This document shows positions 1 through 9,284 of a stretch of 64,000 nt of DNA, piece by piece. Position numbers and translations under genes: made by a program. Origin of the DNA: CAVTOO01 sp963736355 (lineage in GTDB: Bacteria > Pseudomonadota > Alphaproteobacteria > Rhizobiales > Xanthobacteraceae); NCBI GenBank assembly GCA_963736355.1, contig CAVTOO010000004.1, positions 310,001 through 374,000 on the forward strand, read 5' to 3'. Under the pieces are notes generated by a model. That model searched no databases, had not been told where the DNA came from, and was given only the letters and a program-made list of their open reading frames with translations. The stretch's first letter is position 1. The number at the start of each line of letters is the position of its first letter.

Positions 1-87
1 TTATCGTTCATGGGGGCAGGGTTTAGCGCATGATCCGCCAATGGGAAACAGGCGGCGCCCCGATTTGCCGAATGCGATGAATCCGGA
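1..87. other. window edge downstream of ribF
   Basis: Non-coding as far as can be seen. It lies just past the TAG stop of ribF on the minus strand. I see no terminator hairpin with a T tract and no start of a further gene. In related genomes ileS often follows, but it is not visible here. Confidence 0.4.
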
Positions 88-1062
88 CTAACCGGGGCCG
101 ATCTCGCCCAGCGCCGGGAAGGCGCCCGGAGCGGCCCCGAGCACGGCACGGGCGGCCTGCGAATCGGCGTCCATCTGCGCCATCAGCGCCTCCACGGAGG
201 CCAGCTTCATCTCGTCGCGCAAAAAGCCGATGAAGGCGACATCCAGCATGGCGCCGTAGAGATCGCCTGCATAATCGAACAGATGCACTTCCAGAAGCGG
301 CGCGCCATTGTCGAACATCGGCCGCGTCCCGAAGCTCGCCACGCCGTCGAACGAGCTTGCCGCCGATCCCCACGCGCACCGCATAGATGCCGTGGCGCAG
401 CCCGCAGCCGGGATCGAGCGCCAGATTGGCGGTGGGATAACCGAGGTCGCGTCCGCGCTTGTCGCCGTGGCGCACCTCGCCACTCACGAACCAGGGCGAG
501 CCGAGCATCATGGCCGCGCGATCGACATGGCCCTGGCTGCAGCGCGTCGCGGATCGATCCGGACGACACCGTGACGCCGTTGGTCTCGTGGCGTTTCTCG
601 ACATGCACCGGAATGTGGAGCCGCGCGCCTTCGCTCTGCAGCAGCGTCGGCGAGCCGGCGCGGCCCTTGCCGAAATGGAAATCGTAGCCGACCGCGATGC
701 CGCTGACGCCGAGGCGTCCGACAAGTTCACTGGTGATGAACTCCACCGCGCTCGTGGCCGCGCGCTTGGCGTCGAAGCCCATCACCACCGCACCGTCGAG
801 TCCCGTGCGCTGCCAGCAGCCGCAGCTTGTCGCGCTCGGAGCTCAGGCGGAATTGCGGCACGTTGGGCTGAAAGAAACTGCGCGGATGCGGCTCGAAGGT
901 CACGGCATAGGCGGCGCTGCCGTTCGCCTTGGCCATGGCGATGGCGGCGTCGATCACCGTGCGATGGCCCAGATGCACGCCGTCGAAATTGCCGATGGCG
1001 ATGACGCCGCCGCGCGGCGGCGACGGGTCGGTATCGCGGATAATGGAAAAGGGCGCGGGCAT
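88..1062 (-). CDS. ribF: bifunctional riboflavin kinase/FMN adenylyltransferase (frameshifted)
   Basis: Makes FMN from riboflavin and ATP, then FAD from FMN; cytoplasmic. The N-terminal adenylyltransferase part shows AIGNFDGVHLGHR (the HxGH nucleotidyl-transfer motif) followed by TFEPHPRSFF; the middle has GYDFHFGKGRAG; the C-terminal flavokinase part has LGYPTANLAL, SFGTRPMFD and EVHLFDYAGDLYG. These pieces lie in different frames, with breaks near positions 800, 540 and 350. Joined, they give about 320 residues, the normal RibF length. Because the gene is normally essential and every motif is intact, the breaks look like sequence errors. It follows the HAD phosphatase on the same strand with a gap of about 80 bp, a common neighbour pair in Bradyrhizobium relatives. 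Confidence 0.85.
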
Positions 1063-1141
1063 CGCAGGCTTTCGGTCGATTTTGGGATCAATGCCTATCC
1101 AAGCGGGATGGCGCCGACAAGCCCGGCCGCGACAACGTGGT

Positions 1142-2006
1142 TTACCAGCTTAAGCGCCGCGTCACCGCGATCGGCGGCTTCGACGCCGTGCCGAGCAGGC
1201 GGGCGAGTGCGGCCTCGTCGAGATTGTCATGCGTGCCGAAATCGGCGGCATGAATGCCGGAGATGACGAACAGGCAGGGAATGCCGAACGCATTGGCGCC
1301 CTCAAGATCGGTGCGCACGCTAGTCGCCGATCGCGAGCACGCGCGGCGTGCCTGTCTTGCCCGCGGCCTTGCGGCGGTCCAGCGCAATCTCCAGCGCGTC
1401 CTCGTAGATCGGCCGGTGTGGCTTGCCGGCGAAAATCACGTCGCCGCCGAGCGTGCGATAGAGTTCGGCGAGCGCGCCGGCGCAATACAGCAGCTTGTCG
1501 CCGCGCTCCACCACGAGGTCGGGATTGGCGCAGATCATCGGCAGCTTGCGCGCCGCAGCGCGCGTCAGCATCGCGCGATAGTCTTCGGGCGTCTCATTGT
1601 CTTCATGCACGAGGCCGACATCGATGATGTAATCGGCCTCGTCGAGCGCGACGAAGGGAATGCCGAGTTCGTCATAGATGGCGCGGTCGCGCTGCGGTCC
1701 GAGGTAATACGGCTTTTGCCCGGCGTGTTTGGTGATGTAGTGGCGGGTGACGTCGCCGGACGACACGATGGCGTCGTAGGTCGCGTCCTTGATGTTCAAT
1801 CCGCGCAGATAGGTGATGACCGGCGCGGACGGGCGCGGCGCGTTGGTGATCATCACCACGGTGCCGCCGCCTTCGCGGAACGTCTGCAGCGCTTCGCACG
1901 CTTCGGGGAAAGCCTCGACGCCGTTGTGGATCACGCCCCAGACATCGGACAGCACCACATCGTAATCGGAGGCCAGCTCGCGGAAGCGATCGAGAAAACG
2001 GGTCAT
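1142..2006 (-). CDS. TIGR01459 family HAD hydrolase, subfamily IIA (one frameshift)
   Basis: Predicted cytoplasmic phosphatase of the NagD/PGP type, substrate unknown. The nucleophile motif is DVVLSDVWGVIHNG near residues 18-31, followed by TNAPRPSAPV (motif II), a cap region, then FAGKPHRPIYEDAL (the motif III lysine) and VLAIGDS..RTDLEGAN (motif IV). The frame breaks near 1320, immediately after LAIGD; the remaining residues to the TAG stop continue in another frame and match the family tail (GIPCLFVISGIH). Joined length is about 287 residues, as expected. The start at MTRFLDRF is preferred over a Met three residues upstream because homologues begin there. It is probably co-transcribed with ribF. 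Confidence 0.85.
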
Positions 2007-2105
2007 TGGGTACAAGTCATGGGATCAGGCGCCATCCGGACAAAGGGCAGGGTTCAGGCAGATGGATGCCCGAATAAAGCAAAGTCTGGATGAAGGGGAG
2101 ACCTA

Positions 2106-2297
2106 AAGCGTGATCCCGACCCGAAGGGTCGCGTTAGAGCGTTTTCGAGCGAAGTGGGGACCGGTTCGCGTGAAGAAAACGCGTCAATAAGAGCTGGAGC
2201 CGGCTTTGATTCTATCAAAGCCGGAAAGGCTCCAGCGCAAAGTGGGAACCGGTTTTCGGATAAGGCTTGTCCCCGGACTTGATCCGGGATCACGCTT
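2106..2297. repeat. nested palindromic repeat block
   Basis: A 13-bp perfect inverted repeat (AAGCGTGATCCCG at 2106-2118, its complement at 2285-2297) encloses several smaller palindromes: a TTTTCGAGCGAAGTGGGGACCGG-like unit at about 2140-2163, CCGGCTTTGA/TCAAAGCCGG around 2202-2226, and AAAGTGGGAACCGGTTTTCGGA at 2239-2260. Units of this kind recur elsewhere in the window. The block fills the gap between the EAL gene and the HAD gene. No coding gene is seen in 2007-2307. Confidence 0.75.
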
Positions 2298-2307
2298 AAT
2301 TCAAAGG

Positions 2308-3903
2308 CTAGGCCGCCGGCTCTGCCGCGGCGGTCTCGGCCAGGGGCTTGGCTTCGCCAGCCTTGATGTCCCCGGCCTTGATGTCCCCAGTCTTGGCATC
2401 GCCGGCGGCCGGGTTCTGGCGCAGCGGGCGCGGCGGCGAAAACAGGAAGCCCTGGCCGTAGCGCACGTCATAGTCGAGCAGATCCACCACCGAGCTTTCG
2501 CCCTCGATCTTCTCCGCGACCAGATCGACGCCGTAGCGGCCGAGCAGGTCGGAGAGGTCGGCGGGGTGGATGTTGGAGTTGGCGGCGCGGCTCTGGTCGA
2601 GCAGCATCGAGGCCGGAACCTTGATGAAGCGCACGCCGCGATCGGCGAGTTCCTTCGGTTCGATGCGCAGATCGGAGACATGGTCGATCGACAGCCGGAA
2701 GCCGCGCTGCACGAGAGCGTTGAGCCGCTCGCTTTCGGCCGGACCGAGCTTGCGCATCACGGCCTGCTTGAATTCCAGCACCAGCGATGGCGCCAGCGCG
2801 CGGTTGGCGTCGAGGAAGTCGAGGCACTGGTTGAAAATTTCGGGGTCGGCCAGCGTACGCGACGAGATGTTGCAGAACAGGCCGATGTCCTTGTTGCGGC
2901 TCAACAGGCGCCGCAGCACCTGCACGCAGCGGAACAGCACCATGTAGTCGATGCGCGGCATCAGCCCGTTCTGTTCGGCCGGCTCGATGAAATCCACCGC
3001 CTGCAGCACTTCGCCGTCGGTGTCGCGCAGCCGCGATACGGCCTCGTAGAAGCGCACCTTGCGCTGCGGCAGCGTCACCAGCGGCTGCAGATAGAGATCG
3101 ATGCGGTTGGCTTCGATGGCGTCCCTGATGACCTCGACCATCGCGGCGTCGGTGATCAGCCCCTGATTGGCGGGCGCAATTCTATCTGAAGCAAGTCTGT
3201 CGGAAGCATGTCCGTTGGATGCGGGTGTGTTGACAGGAGACGTGCTCGGGAGCTTGGCGGCGGTCGCACTCACAGGTGCGGCGGTGCCCATCACCTTGGC
3301 CACCGCCTGCGCAATCAGGCCGCCGGTCAGACTTTCCTTGAGGCTTTCTTCCAGCGTCGCCTTGAAGATGTCCGGCATCGGCATGTCCGCAAGCGGTGCT
3401 TCCGCGGCGGTGGGCTCAGGGGCGGATGCGCGGGCAGGCTGAGGAGCCGCCACCGCGACGCGGGGCGCGGGCTGCGACATCAGCGCTTCTTCGTGGGTCG
3501 CCACCGACATCGCCAGACGCTTCACCAGCGTGCCCAGTTCGGAGATTTCGCCGGCCAGCGCGTCGCGGCTCTGGCGCGACGGACGGTCGTCCGGGCCAAG
3601 GCGCGTTTCGACGACAACGAGGCGGCGGCCGAATTCGCCGACCTGACGGGCAAGGTCATGCACGCCGCGCGACAGATCGTTGATCTGGTCGCCGACATCG
3701 GCGGTGTCGCGCATGCGCGTCACCACGCCGTTGTACAGAATGAGGAATGCCAGCGTCGCCAGCGAGATCGCACCGGCTTCGCCGACGGCCAGGCCTGCGG
3801 TGTAATAGAGGCAAACGCCAAGCGCACAGGCGATAGCCACCATGCTGATGGCGATAAGAATTGTAGACGCGCGAATCATGGCCAGCCCAGCCCCGTAAGC
3901 CAT
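2308..3903 (-). CDS. membrane-anchored degenerate EAL-domain protein
   Basis: About 530 residues. The N-terminus has two hydrophobic segments (IRASTILIAISMVAIACALG, then a second starting at AISLATLAFLIL), then a heptad-like stretch (residues about 70-130) suggesting a coiled coil, an Ala/Pro-rich linker, and a C-terminal EAL domain of about 240 residues. The EAL signature reads EAV; Asn is kept in NISSRT and Lys in FIKVP, but the loop-6 motif normally DDFGTGYSS reads DHVSDLRIE and the ELTE glutamate region reads EFKQ. This is likely a c-di-GMP-binding or signalling protein lacking phosphodiesterase activity. The tail repeats KTGDIKAGDIKAG-like units. The start is uncertain: MAYGAG (used) or MIRAST 24 bases downstream. 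Confidence 0.8.
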   Translation of the reverse strand: MAYGAGLAMIRASTILIAISMVAIACALGVCLYYTAGLAVGEAGAISLATLAFLILYNGVVTRMRDTADVGDQINDLSRGVHDLARQVGEFGRRLVVVETRLGPDDRPSRQSRDALAGEISELGTLVKRLAMSVATHEEALMSQPAPRVAVAAPQPARASAPEPTAAEAPLADMPMPDIFKATLEESLKESLTGGLIAQAVAKVMGTAAPVSATAAKLPSTSPVNTPASNGHASDRLASDRIAPANQGLITDAAMVEVIRDAIEANRIDLYLQPLVTLPQRKVRFYEAVSRLRDTDGEVLQAVDFIEPAEQNGLMPRIDYMVLFRCVQVLRRLLSRNKDIGLFCNISSRTLADPEIFNQCLDFLDANRALAPSLVLEFKQAVMRKLGPAESERLNALVQRGFRLSIDHVSDLRIEPKELADRGVRFIKVPASMLLDQSRAANSNIHPADLSDLLGRYGVDLVAEKIEGESSVVDLLDYDVRYGQGFLFSPPRPLRQNPAAGDAKTGDIKAGDIKAGEAKPLAETAAAEPAA

Positions 3904-3985
3904 CAAGGCTAGCGCGTTTCCCTCGCATAAGGAATCGGCGTGAAGGCAAAAGCCAAACTTGTCCGCAACTTGCTGAGCATGCGCC

Positions 3986-4120
3986 GTCATTGCCGGGCAT
4001 AGCCGTCCGGAAGGACGGCGTCGCTTCGCTCGCCTATGAGCTCCGGCATGGCCAGTCTTGTCCTGGCCATTGGCTAGAGGACAGTGCTGTGGATCACCGG
4101 GTCAAGCCCGGTGATGACGA
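3986..4120. repeat. palindromic intergenic repeats
   Basis: Two adjacent palindromic units. The first begins GTCATTGCCGGGCATAGCC and holds a CCGTCC/GGACGG hairpin. The second, at 4093-4115, is a perfect hairpin with arms ATCACCGGG and CCCGGTGAT. The first type is a well-known dispersed repeat of Bradyrhizobium-like genomes. It lies between the EAL gene and the aminotransferase, both on the minus strand. Confidence 0.65.
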
Positions 4121-4155
4121 CGGAGTGTCGGGTCAGCCTGCCTCTCCGCGCTATC

Positions 4156-5484
4156 CTACGCCGCCGCCCGAATGGCCTTGGCCACCTTGTCCACGATCTC
4201 GCCGATCTGTGCCTCCGAAACGATCAGGGGCGGCATGACGCAGAGCGTGTCGCCACTGACGCGCAACAGCAAATCGTTGTCCTGGAAGGCGGAATTCAAC
4301 ACGGCCAGCCCGCGTTTGCCGGCGCCGTCCGCGGCCGGGGCGAGGTCGATGCCGGCGGCGATGCCGACGGTGCGGATATCGACCACGTTCGGCTCCTTGC
4401 GCAGGCTCATCACCGCATCGGCGAACTTCGGCTCCAGCTTGCGGGCGCGCTCGAACAGGCCTTCCTCGCGATAGAGGTCGAGCGTGGCGAGGCCGGCCGC
4501 GCAGGCGAGCGGATGCGCCGAATAGGTGTAGCCGTGAAACAGCTCCACCACATGCTCGGGGCCGGTCATCATCGCATCGTGGACCTTGTCGCGAACGATG
4601 ACGCCGCCCATCGGCACCGAGCCGTTGTTCACGCCCTTGGCGAAGGTGATCATGTCGGGCACCACGCCGTAGCGCTCTGCCGCGAAGGCATAGCCCAGCC
4701 GTCCGAAGCCGGTGATGACCTCGTCGAAAATGAGAAGAATTCCGTGCTTGTCGCAGAGCGCGCGCAGGGTCTCGAGATAGCCCTTCGGCGTGGCGACGAC
4801 GCCGGTCGATCCCGCCATCGGCTCGACGATCACGGCGGCAATGGTGCCGGCGCCGTGCAGCCCGACGAGGCGCTCCAGCTCGTTGGCAAGGTGCGCGTTG
4901 CTGTCGGGCTCGCCCTTGGTGAAGGCCTGCGTCTTGAGATCGTAGGTCGTGGACAGATGATCGACGCCCGGCAGCAAGGCGCCGAACACGCGGCGGTTGT
5001 TGACCATGCCGCCGACCGAGATGCCGCCGAAGCCGACGCCGTGATAGCCGCGCTCGCGGCCGATCAGGCGCGTGCGCGACGCTTCACCCCTGGCGTGATG
5101 ATAGGCGAGCGCGATCTTCAGCGCGGTATCGACGGCCTCCGAGCCCGAGTTGCAGAAAAACACATGGTTGAGGTCGCCCGGCGCCAGCGCCGCGATCCGG
5201 CTCGCCAGTTCGAACGCCTTCGGCTGGCCGAAGTTGAAGGGCGGCGAGTAATCCATCTCCGCCGCCTGGCGCTGGATCGCCTGCACGATGGGGTCGCGGC
5301 CGTGGCCGGCATTGGTGCACCACAGGCCGGAGGATGAATCGATCACCTTGCGGCCGTCGGCGGTGACGTAATGCATGTCCTTGGCGCCCACGATCATGCG
5401 CGGCGCCTTCTTGAAGGCGCGGTTGGCCGTAAACGGCATCCAGTAGGCGGCGAGGTCGTTCGGCAAGGCGGCGGCTTGGGGCAT
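4156..5484 (-). CDS. class III aminotransferase, omega-amino acid--pyruvate type
   Basis: A PLP-dependent transaminase of 442 residues. It probably moves the amino group of beta-alanine or another omega-amino acid to pyruvate in the cytoplasm. The N-terminal YWMPFTANRAFK and SSSGLWCTNAGHG are typical of beta-alanine--pyruvate transaminases. FFCNSGSEAVD binds the cofactor phosphate, GYHGV stacks on the pyridoxal ring, IFDEVITGFGR holds the PLP-N1 aspartate, and TFAKGVNNG carries the Schiff-base lysine. The start MPQAAALPND is chosen over an upstream Met nine codons earlier because family members begin close to it. It stands alone between repeats and the divergent hisS. The exact substrate cannot be read from sequence. 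Confidence 0.88.
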   Translation of the reverse strand: MPQAAALPNDLAAYWMPFTANRAFKKAPRMIVGAKDMHYVTADGRKVIDSSSGLWCTNAGHGRDPIVQAIQRQAAEMDYSPPFNFGQPKAFELASRIAALAPGDLNHVFFCNSGSEAVDTALKIALAYHHARGEASRTRLIGRERGYHGVGFGGISVGGMVNNRRVFGALLPGVDHLSTTYDLKTQAFTKGEPDSNAHLANELERLVGLHGAGTIAAVIVEPMAGSTGVVATPKGYLETLRALCDKHGILLIFDEVITGFGRLGYAFAAERYGVVPDMITFAKGVNNGSVPMGGVIVRDKVHDAMMTGPEHVVELFHGYTYSAHPLACAAGLATLDLYREEGLFERARKLEPKFADAVMSLRKEPNVVDIRTVGIAAGIDLAPAADGAGKRGLAVLNSAFQDNDLLLRVSGDTLCVMPPLIVSEAQIGEIVDKVAKAIRAAA

Positions 5485-5616
5485 TAGCGTTCTCCGGCAG
5501 GTAGCTGTCATAGCACGGGACGTCCTGCGCTGGGCAGGACGGACCTCTGCCGAAAAGCGTGGGAGAGGGCCTGTCCGCCTTGCCGCTGATGCCGTCGGCT
5601 GATACCCAGCATCACC

Positions 5617-7051
5617 ATGTCAGATCAGCCGAAAAAGCCCCAGAAACCGCAGAAGCTGAAGGCGCGCCTGCCGCGCGGCCTCGCCGACCGCGGCCCCGCC
5701 GAGATCGCCGCGACGCAGGCGATGCTCGACACCATTGCGCGCGTCTATCGCCTGTACGGTTTCGAGCCGGTGGAAACCCCGGCGATGGAATACACCGACG
5801 CGCTCGGCAAGTTCCTGCCGGATCAGGACCGCCCCAACGAAGGCGTGTTCTCGTTCCAGGACGACGACGAGCAGTGGATCAGCTTACGCTACGATCTCAC
5901 CGCGCCGCTGGCGCGCTACGTCGCCGAGAATTTCCAGAATCTGGCGCTGCCCTATCGCAGCTATCGCTCGGGCTACGTCTATCGCAACGAGAAGCCCGGC
6001 CCCGGCCGCTTCCGCCAGTTCATGCAGTTCGATGCCGATACGGTCGGCTCCGCATCACCCGCCGCCGACGCCGAAATCTGCATGATGGCCGCCGACACGA
6101 TGGAAGCACTCGGCATCGAACGCGGCCAGTATGTGGTGAAGGTCAACAACCGCAAGATTCTGGATGGTGTGCGCGAGAGAACTCGGCATCGCGAGCGACG
6201 GACAGTGGCTCACCGTCATGCGCGCGATCGACAAGCTCGATCGTCTCGGCATTCCCGGCGTCACGCAATTGCTTGGCGAAGGACGCAAGGATGAATCCGG
6301 CGACTTTACCAAAGGTGCTGGCCTCAAGCCCCGACGGGATCAAGACCGTACTCGCGGTCGTCGAGCAGGGCGGCGCAGCGGCTCAAAGCGAGATCGGCAA
6401 GCAAGGTCTCGAGCGAGCTCGCGCAGATTTCGAAGCTCGTCACGGCCGCCGGTTATGGCGAGGATCGCATCAAGATCGATCCCGTCCGTCGTGCGCGGCC
6501 TCGAATATTACACCGGCCCCGTCTACGAAGTTGAATTGCTGCTCGACACGAAAGACGAGAAGGGCCGTCCGGTGCGCTTCGGCTCGGTCGGCGGCGGCGG
6601 GCGCTACGACGGCCTCGTCTCGCGCTTTCGCGGCGAGCCGGTGCCTGCCACCGGCTTCTCCATCGGCGTGTCGCGCTTGCAGGCGGCGCTGACGCTGATC
6701 GGCAAGCTCGCGACGAAGCCCGTGCCGGGTCCGGTTGTCGTCACCGTGTTCGGCGGCGAGATCGCGCATTACCAGAAGTTCGTCGCGGAGCTTCGTCAGG
6801 CCGGCATTCGCGCCGAGTTGTATCTGGGCAATCCCAAGCACTCGCTCGGCCAGCAGATGAAATATGCCGACCGTCGCGGCTCGCCCTGCGCCATCATTCA
6901 GGGCACCAATGAAAAGACAGCCGGCAAGGTTCTGATCAAGGATCTGATCGCGGGTGCGAGCATCGGTTCGGACACCGCCGACCGCGACGCCTATCGCGAG
7001 CAGCAGGCGCAGGCGCAGATCGAGATCGACGAAGACAAATCTCGTCGCTGA
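5617..7051 (+). CDS. hisS: histidyl-tRNA synthetase (multiple frameshifts)
   Basis: Class II aminoacyl-tRNA synthetase charging tRNA-His. Motif 2 is seen in YRSYRSGYVYRNEKPGPGRF with the following RQFMQFDAD; the histidine-binding RGLEYYTGPVYE and motif 3 VGGGGRYDGL occur later; the C-terminal anticodon-binding domain starts at about VPGPVVVTVFGGE. The reading frame breaks about five times (near 6172, 6325, 6410, 6482 and probably 7040), yet translation in the successive frames gives a continuous family-like protein of about 490 residues. A single-copy essential gene with intact motifs argues for sequence error. The last break matters for the end: a one-base shift near 7040 would run the tail on (LVAEVTQEFSR...) past the stop given here. 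Confidence 0.88.
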
Positions 7052-7101
7052 GGTTACGCAAGAATTCTCGCGCGTCATAACGTCAAGTGGGATTGATTAT
7101 C

Positions 7102-7242
7102 TGTCGTTGCCGGGCAAAAGGTGCGAATCACCGTCTTCGCACTGAAGTCCCGGCAACCCCGATTCATTTGGCAAAGCGGTTCAGCAGATTGCTGAGGCAG
7201 TGCCCACCTAAGCGAGATGGCCGGGACAAGCCCTGCCATGAC
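7102..7242. repeat. palindromic element, left copy flanking the tautomerase gene
   Basis: Begins TGTCGTTGCCGGGC and ends with GGCCGGGACAAGCCCTGCCATGACA, a diverged inverted repeat. It is the imperfect sister of the element at 7476-7585. Conceptual translation on the minus strand gives the MAGLVPAI peptide often mis-annotated in Bradyrhizobium relatives. Confidence 0.7.
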
Positions 7243-7265
7243 AAATCGGAAGCAAGGAGACTGCA

Positions 7266-7469
7266 ATGCCTGAAGTTCACGTGTTCATGGTCGAAGGCCG
7301 CACCGACGAGCAGAAGAAGAATCTGATGAAGGGCCTCACCGATGCGGTGTGCCAGCATCTCGGCTCGCCCATCGCTGGCGTGACGGTGCAGATTTTCGAG
7401 ACGCCGCTCGCCGACAAGATGAAGGGCGGGCTGACGTTCGTCGAGAAGCGCGCTCAGCCGAAGACGTGA
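7266..7469 (+). CDS. 4-oxalocrotonate tautomerase family protein
   Basis: A 67-residue protein, the usual size of 4-OT subunits. Pro follows the initiator Met (MPEVHVFMVEGR) and would be the catalytic N-terminal proline after Met removal. TDEQKKNLMKGLTDAV matches the family's first helix. These enzymes isomerise unsaturated keto acids; the substrate here is unknown. An AAGGAG ribosome site lies just upstream of the ATG. The gene is bracketed by two copies of a palindromic element. Confidence 0.85.
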   Translation: MPEVHVFMVEGRTDEQKKNLMKGLTDAVCQHLGSPIAGVTVQIFETPLADKMKGGLTFVEKRAQPKT

Positions 7470-7475
7470 TTCACT

Positions 7476-7585
7476 TGTCGTTGCCGGGCTTGTCCCGGCA
7501 ACCCCGATCATAAGGCACAGCGCGACAGGCGGTCGCTGATTGTGCCCGCCTAAGCGAGGTTGCCGGGACAAGCCCGGCAACGACA
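7476..7585. repeat. palindromic element with perfect 28-bp terminal inverted repeats
   Basis: Positions 7476-7503 (starting TGTCGTTGCCGGGCTTGTCC) and 7558-7585 are exact reverse complements over 28 bp, enclosing 54 bp. The unit sits between the convergent tautomerase and VOC genes. It looks like a small non-autonomous palindromic repeat. Confidence 0.85.
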
Positions 7586-7624
7586 GAATAGTGGAGAGAC
7601 AGGCGCCGCCGCACGACGGCGGCC

Positions 7625-8093
7625 TCACCCCGCCTTCGGCCGGTACGTCTCCAGATCGTTCCGTTCCACGAACTCGATCAGGTTTCCCTCGGGGTCTTCG
7701 GCGAAGATCAGCGAGACGCCGGGCTTGAACTCCACGGGCGTTTCGCCCGTGCGCACCGTCACGCCGGCCGCCTTGAGCTTTGCAAGCACCGCTTGCAGAT
7801 CCGGCACGATGTAGGTCAGGAACACGAAGCCCGTCCGCGACAGAATGAGATCGGGCGAGGGCTGCGCTTTGGGCGCGTCCTTCGGCTCCATGATCTTCAG
7901 CCGGTCGCCGCCGTCGGTGTCGAGCCGCGCGACCCTGTATCCGTTCAGTGTCAGCCCGGCGCGCGTCGTGATGTCGGCCGCGAATGTCGTTGATCGCGAC
8001 GACTTTCATCCCAAGGACGTCGCGGTAGAACGCAAGCGCCCGCTCCAGATCGCGGACGACCAGACCGGGTTCGAACGGCGCTGAAACTTTCAC
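7625..8093 (-). CDS. VOC (glyoxalase/bleomycin resistance) family protein (one frameshift)
   Basis: About 156 residues in two frames that join near 7980. The first half is PGLVVRDLERALAFYRDVLG with MKVVAIN, the first beta-alpha-beta-beta-beta module; the second half has GFVFLTYIVPDLQAVLAKL and SLIFAEDPEGNLIEFVE, with the metal-ligand-type Glu near the end. It is probably a metal-dependent lyase or dioxygenase-like protein of unknown substrate. It ends convergent with the tautomerase gene and starts about 14 bp beyond the end of the DUF3617 gene, so the two may be co-transcribed. Confidence 0.78.
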
Positions 8094-8106
8094 CGGATGT
8101 CGCGGC

Positions 8107-8742
8107 TTACTTCTGCGGCGCCATCATGCCGCCCTTCGGCGGCGGCGCCATCATGCCGCCTTGCGGGGCCATGGCACCGCCCTTGGGCGCCATCGCGCCG
8201 CCCTGCGGGCCCATCATGTTGCGCAGCTTCTGCATGTCGGCGATGTTCATCTTGATGCCGCCGGGCATGACGATATCGCCGGGCTTCTGATCGGCCTTGC
8301 ACGGGCCGGCCCACTTCGCCTCGATCGACATCTTGCTTTCGCCGGGTGCGGGCACGCCCTGCATGATCGAGCCTTCGCTCTTGGAATTGATCGTCACCGT
8401 GTAGGCGGAGTTGAAATCGCCGACGAAGGTCGCGCGCGAGGTCGTCTTCATGTTGCCGATGGTGCAGGCTGAATCGATTGTGATGGTGTTGCCGCTCTTT
8501 TGAATGTTCTGCTGCGTGCAGGGCATTTGCCCAGGGCCGTTGAACATCGTGTTCATCGCCTTGTCGGTGGCCTCATCCAGGCATTGCTGCATATTCGTCG
8601 GACCGGGGCCGCCGCCCTCGGACTTCATCACGATCTCCCACAGCCCCGCCTTTCGCGTCGGCAGGTCGGCGGACTGCGCGAGTGCAGCCGTGCTGAGGGC
8701 GACGAAGGCAAGGGTGCAAAGCGGTGCGATGCGCAAAGTCAT
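8107..8742 (-). CDS. DUF3617 family secreted protein
   Basis: 211 residues. A clear Sec signal peptide (residues 1-22, ending ALAQS) is followed by the DUF3617 pattern RKAGLWEIVMKSEG, then two Cys in MQQCLDEATD and PCTQQNIQKSGNTI and a further Cys in DSACTIG. The C-terminus is a low-complexity Met/Gly/Ala/Pro tail with four MAPxGG-like repeats, unusual next to the compact family domain. It is predicted periplasmic. No function is established for the family. Confidence 0.82.
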   Translation of the reverse strand: MTLRIAPLCTLAFVALSTAALAQSADLPTRKAGLWEIVMKSEGGGPGPTNMQQCLDEATDKAMNTMFNGPGQMPCTQQNIQKSGNTITIDSACTIGNMKTTSRATFVGDFNSAYTVTINSKSEGSIMQGVPAPGESKMSIEAKWAGPCKADQKPGDIVMPGGIKMNIADMQKLRNMMGPQGGAMAPKGGAMAPQGGMMAPPPKGGMMAPQK

Positions 8743-8773
8743 GGGCTGTCTCCTGATCTCGAACAGAGCGCGG

Positions 8774-9091
8774 TCAGTTTAACGTGGAGATGACAGGTCC
8801 GCGCACGGCCGAGCGCTGCCAGCGGCAGGCGAAGGAGACGTAGCCGCCGTAGCGCGCCTGAGTGCCGGTCAGGAATGCGACCTTGCCGTAGGAGGCGCAG
8901 TGCTCGACGGCCATGCCGCGGATCTGCTCGGGCGGGAACGCCGCATAGGCGACGATGCCGCCGGTGTCGTTGCCCTTGAAGGGCGGCACCCATTGCGCGC
9001 TGGCCGAGGTCGCTGTGGCGAGGCTCGCCGCCAGAATGCCCGCCGCCATCGCAAGGCCTGTCACTGCCATCCGCATCGCCGTCTCCGTCAT
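8774..9091 (-). CDS. hypothetical secreted protein
   Basis: 105 residues starting MTETAMRMAVTG, with a signal peptide ending ATSASAQ. The mature part is about 70 residues with two Cys (EHCASYGK and SFACRWQR) that could form a disulfide. I do not recognise a family. A longer upstream reading frame exists, but the signal peptide fixes the start. It precedes the DUF3617 gene on the same strand with a 31-bp gap, so co-transcription is likely. Confidence 0.65.
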   Translation of the reverse strand: MTETAMRMAVTGLAMAAGILAASLATATSASAQWVPPFKGNDTGGIVAYAAFPPEQIRGMAVEHCASYGKVAFLTGTQARYGGYVSFACRWQRSAVRGPVISTLN

Positions 9092-9284
9092 TATTGTTCC
9101 AAGTGAGTATTTCAACTGAGTCGCCTTAAAGTACTGGGCTATGGGGGCGCTGGAAAGCGACAAGGCCCTGCGGCCACCGATGCGGCCTCGGGTGTGGCCG
9201 TCCTGCACTTGACCCCCGGCCGGCTTCGCGGCACCGTCGCGCCAATCTGTTCGCAATGTCCGGGATTTCCTGAAGGAACGCATC

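Noticed and set aside
7102..7260. MAGLVPAI-type small proteins in the intergenic repeats
   Set aside because: These are translations of palindromic repeats, a known annotation artefact in Bradyrhizobium relatives.
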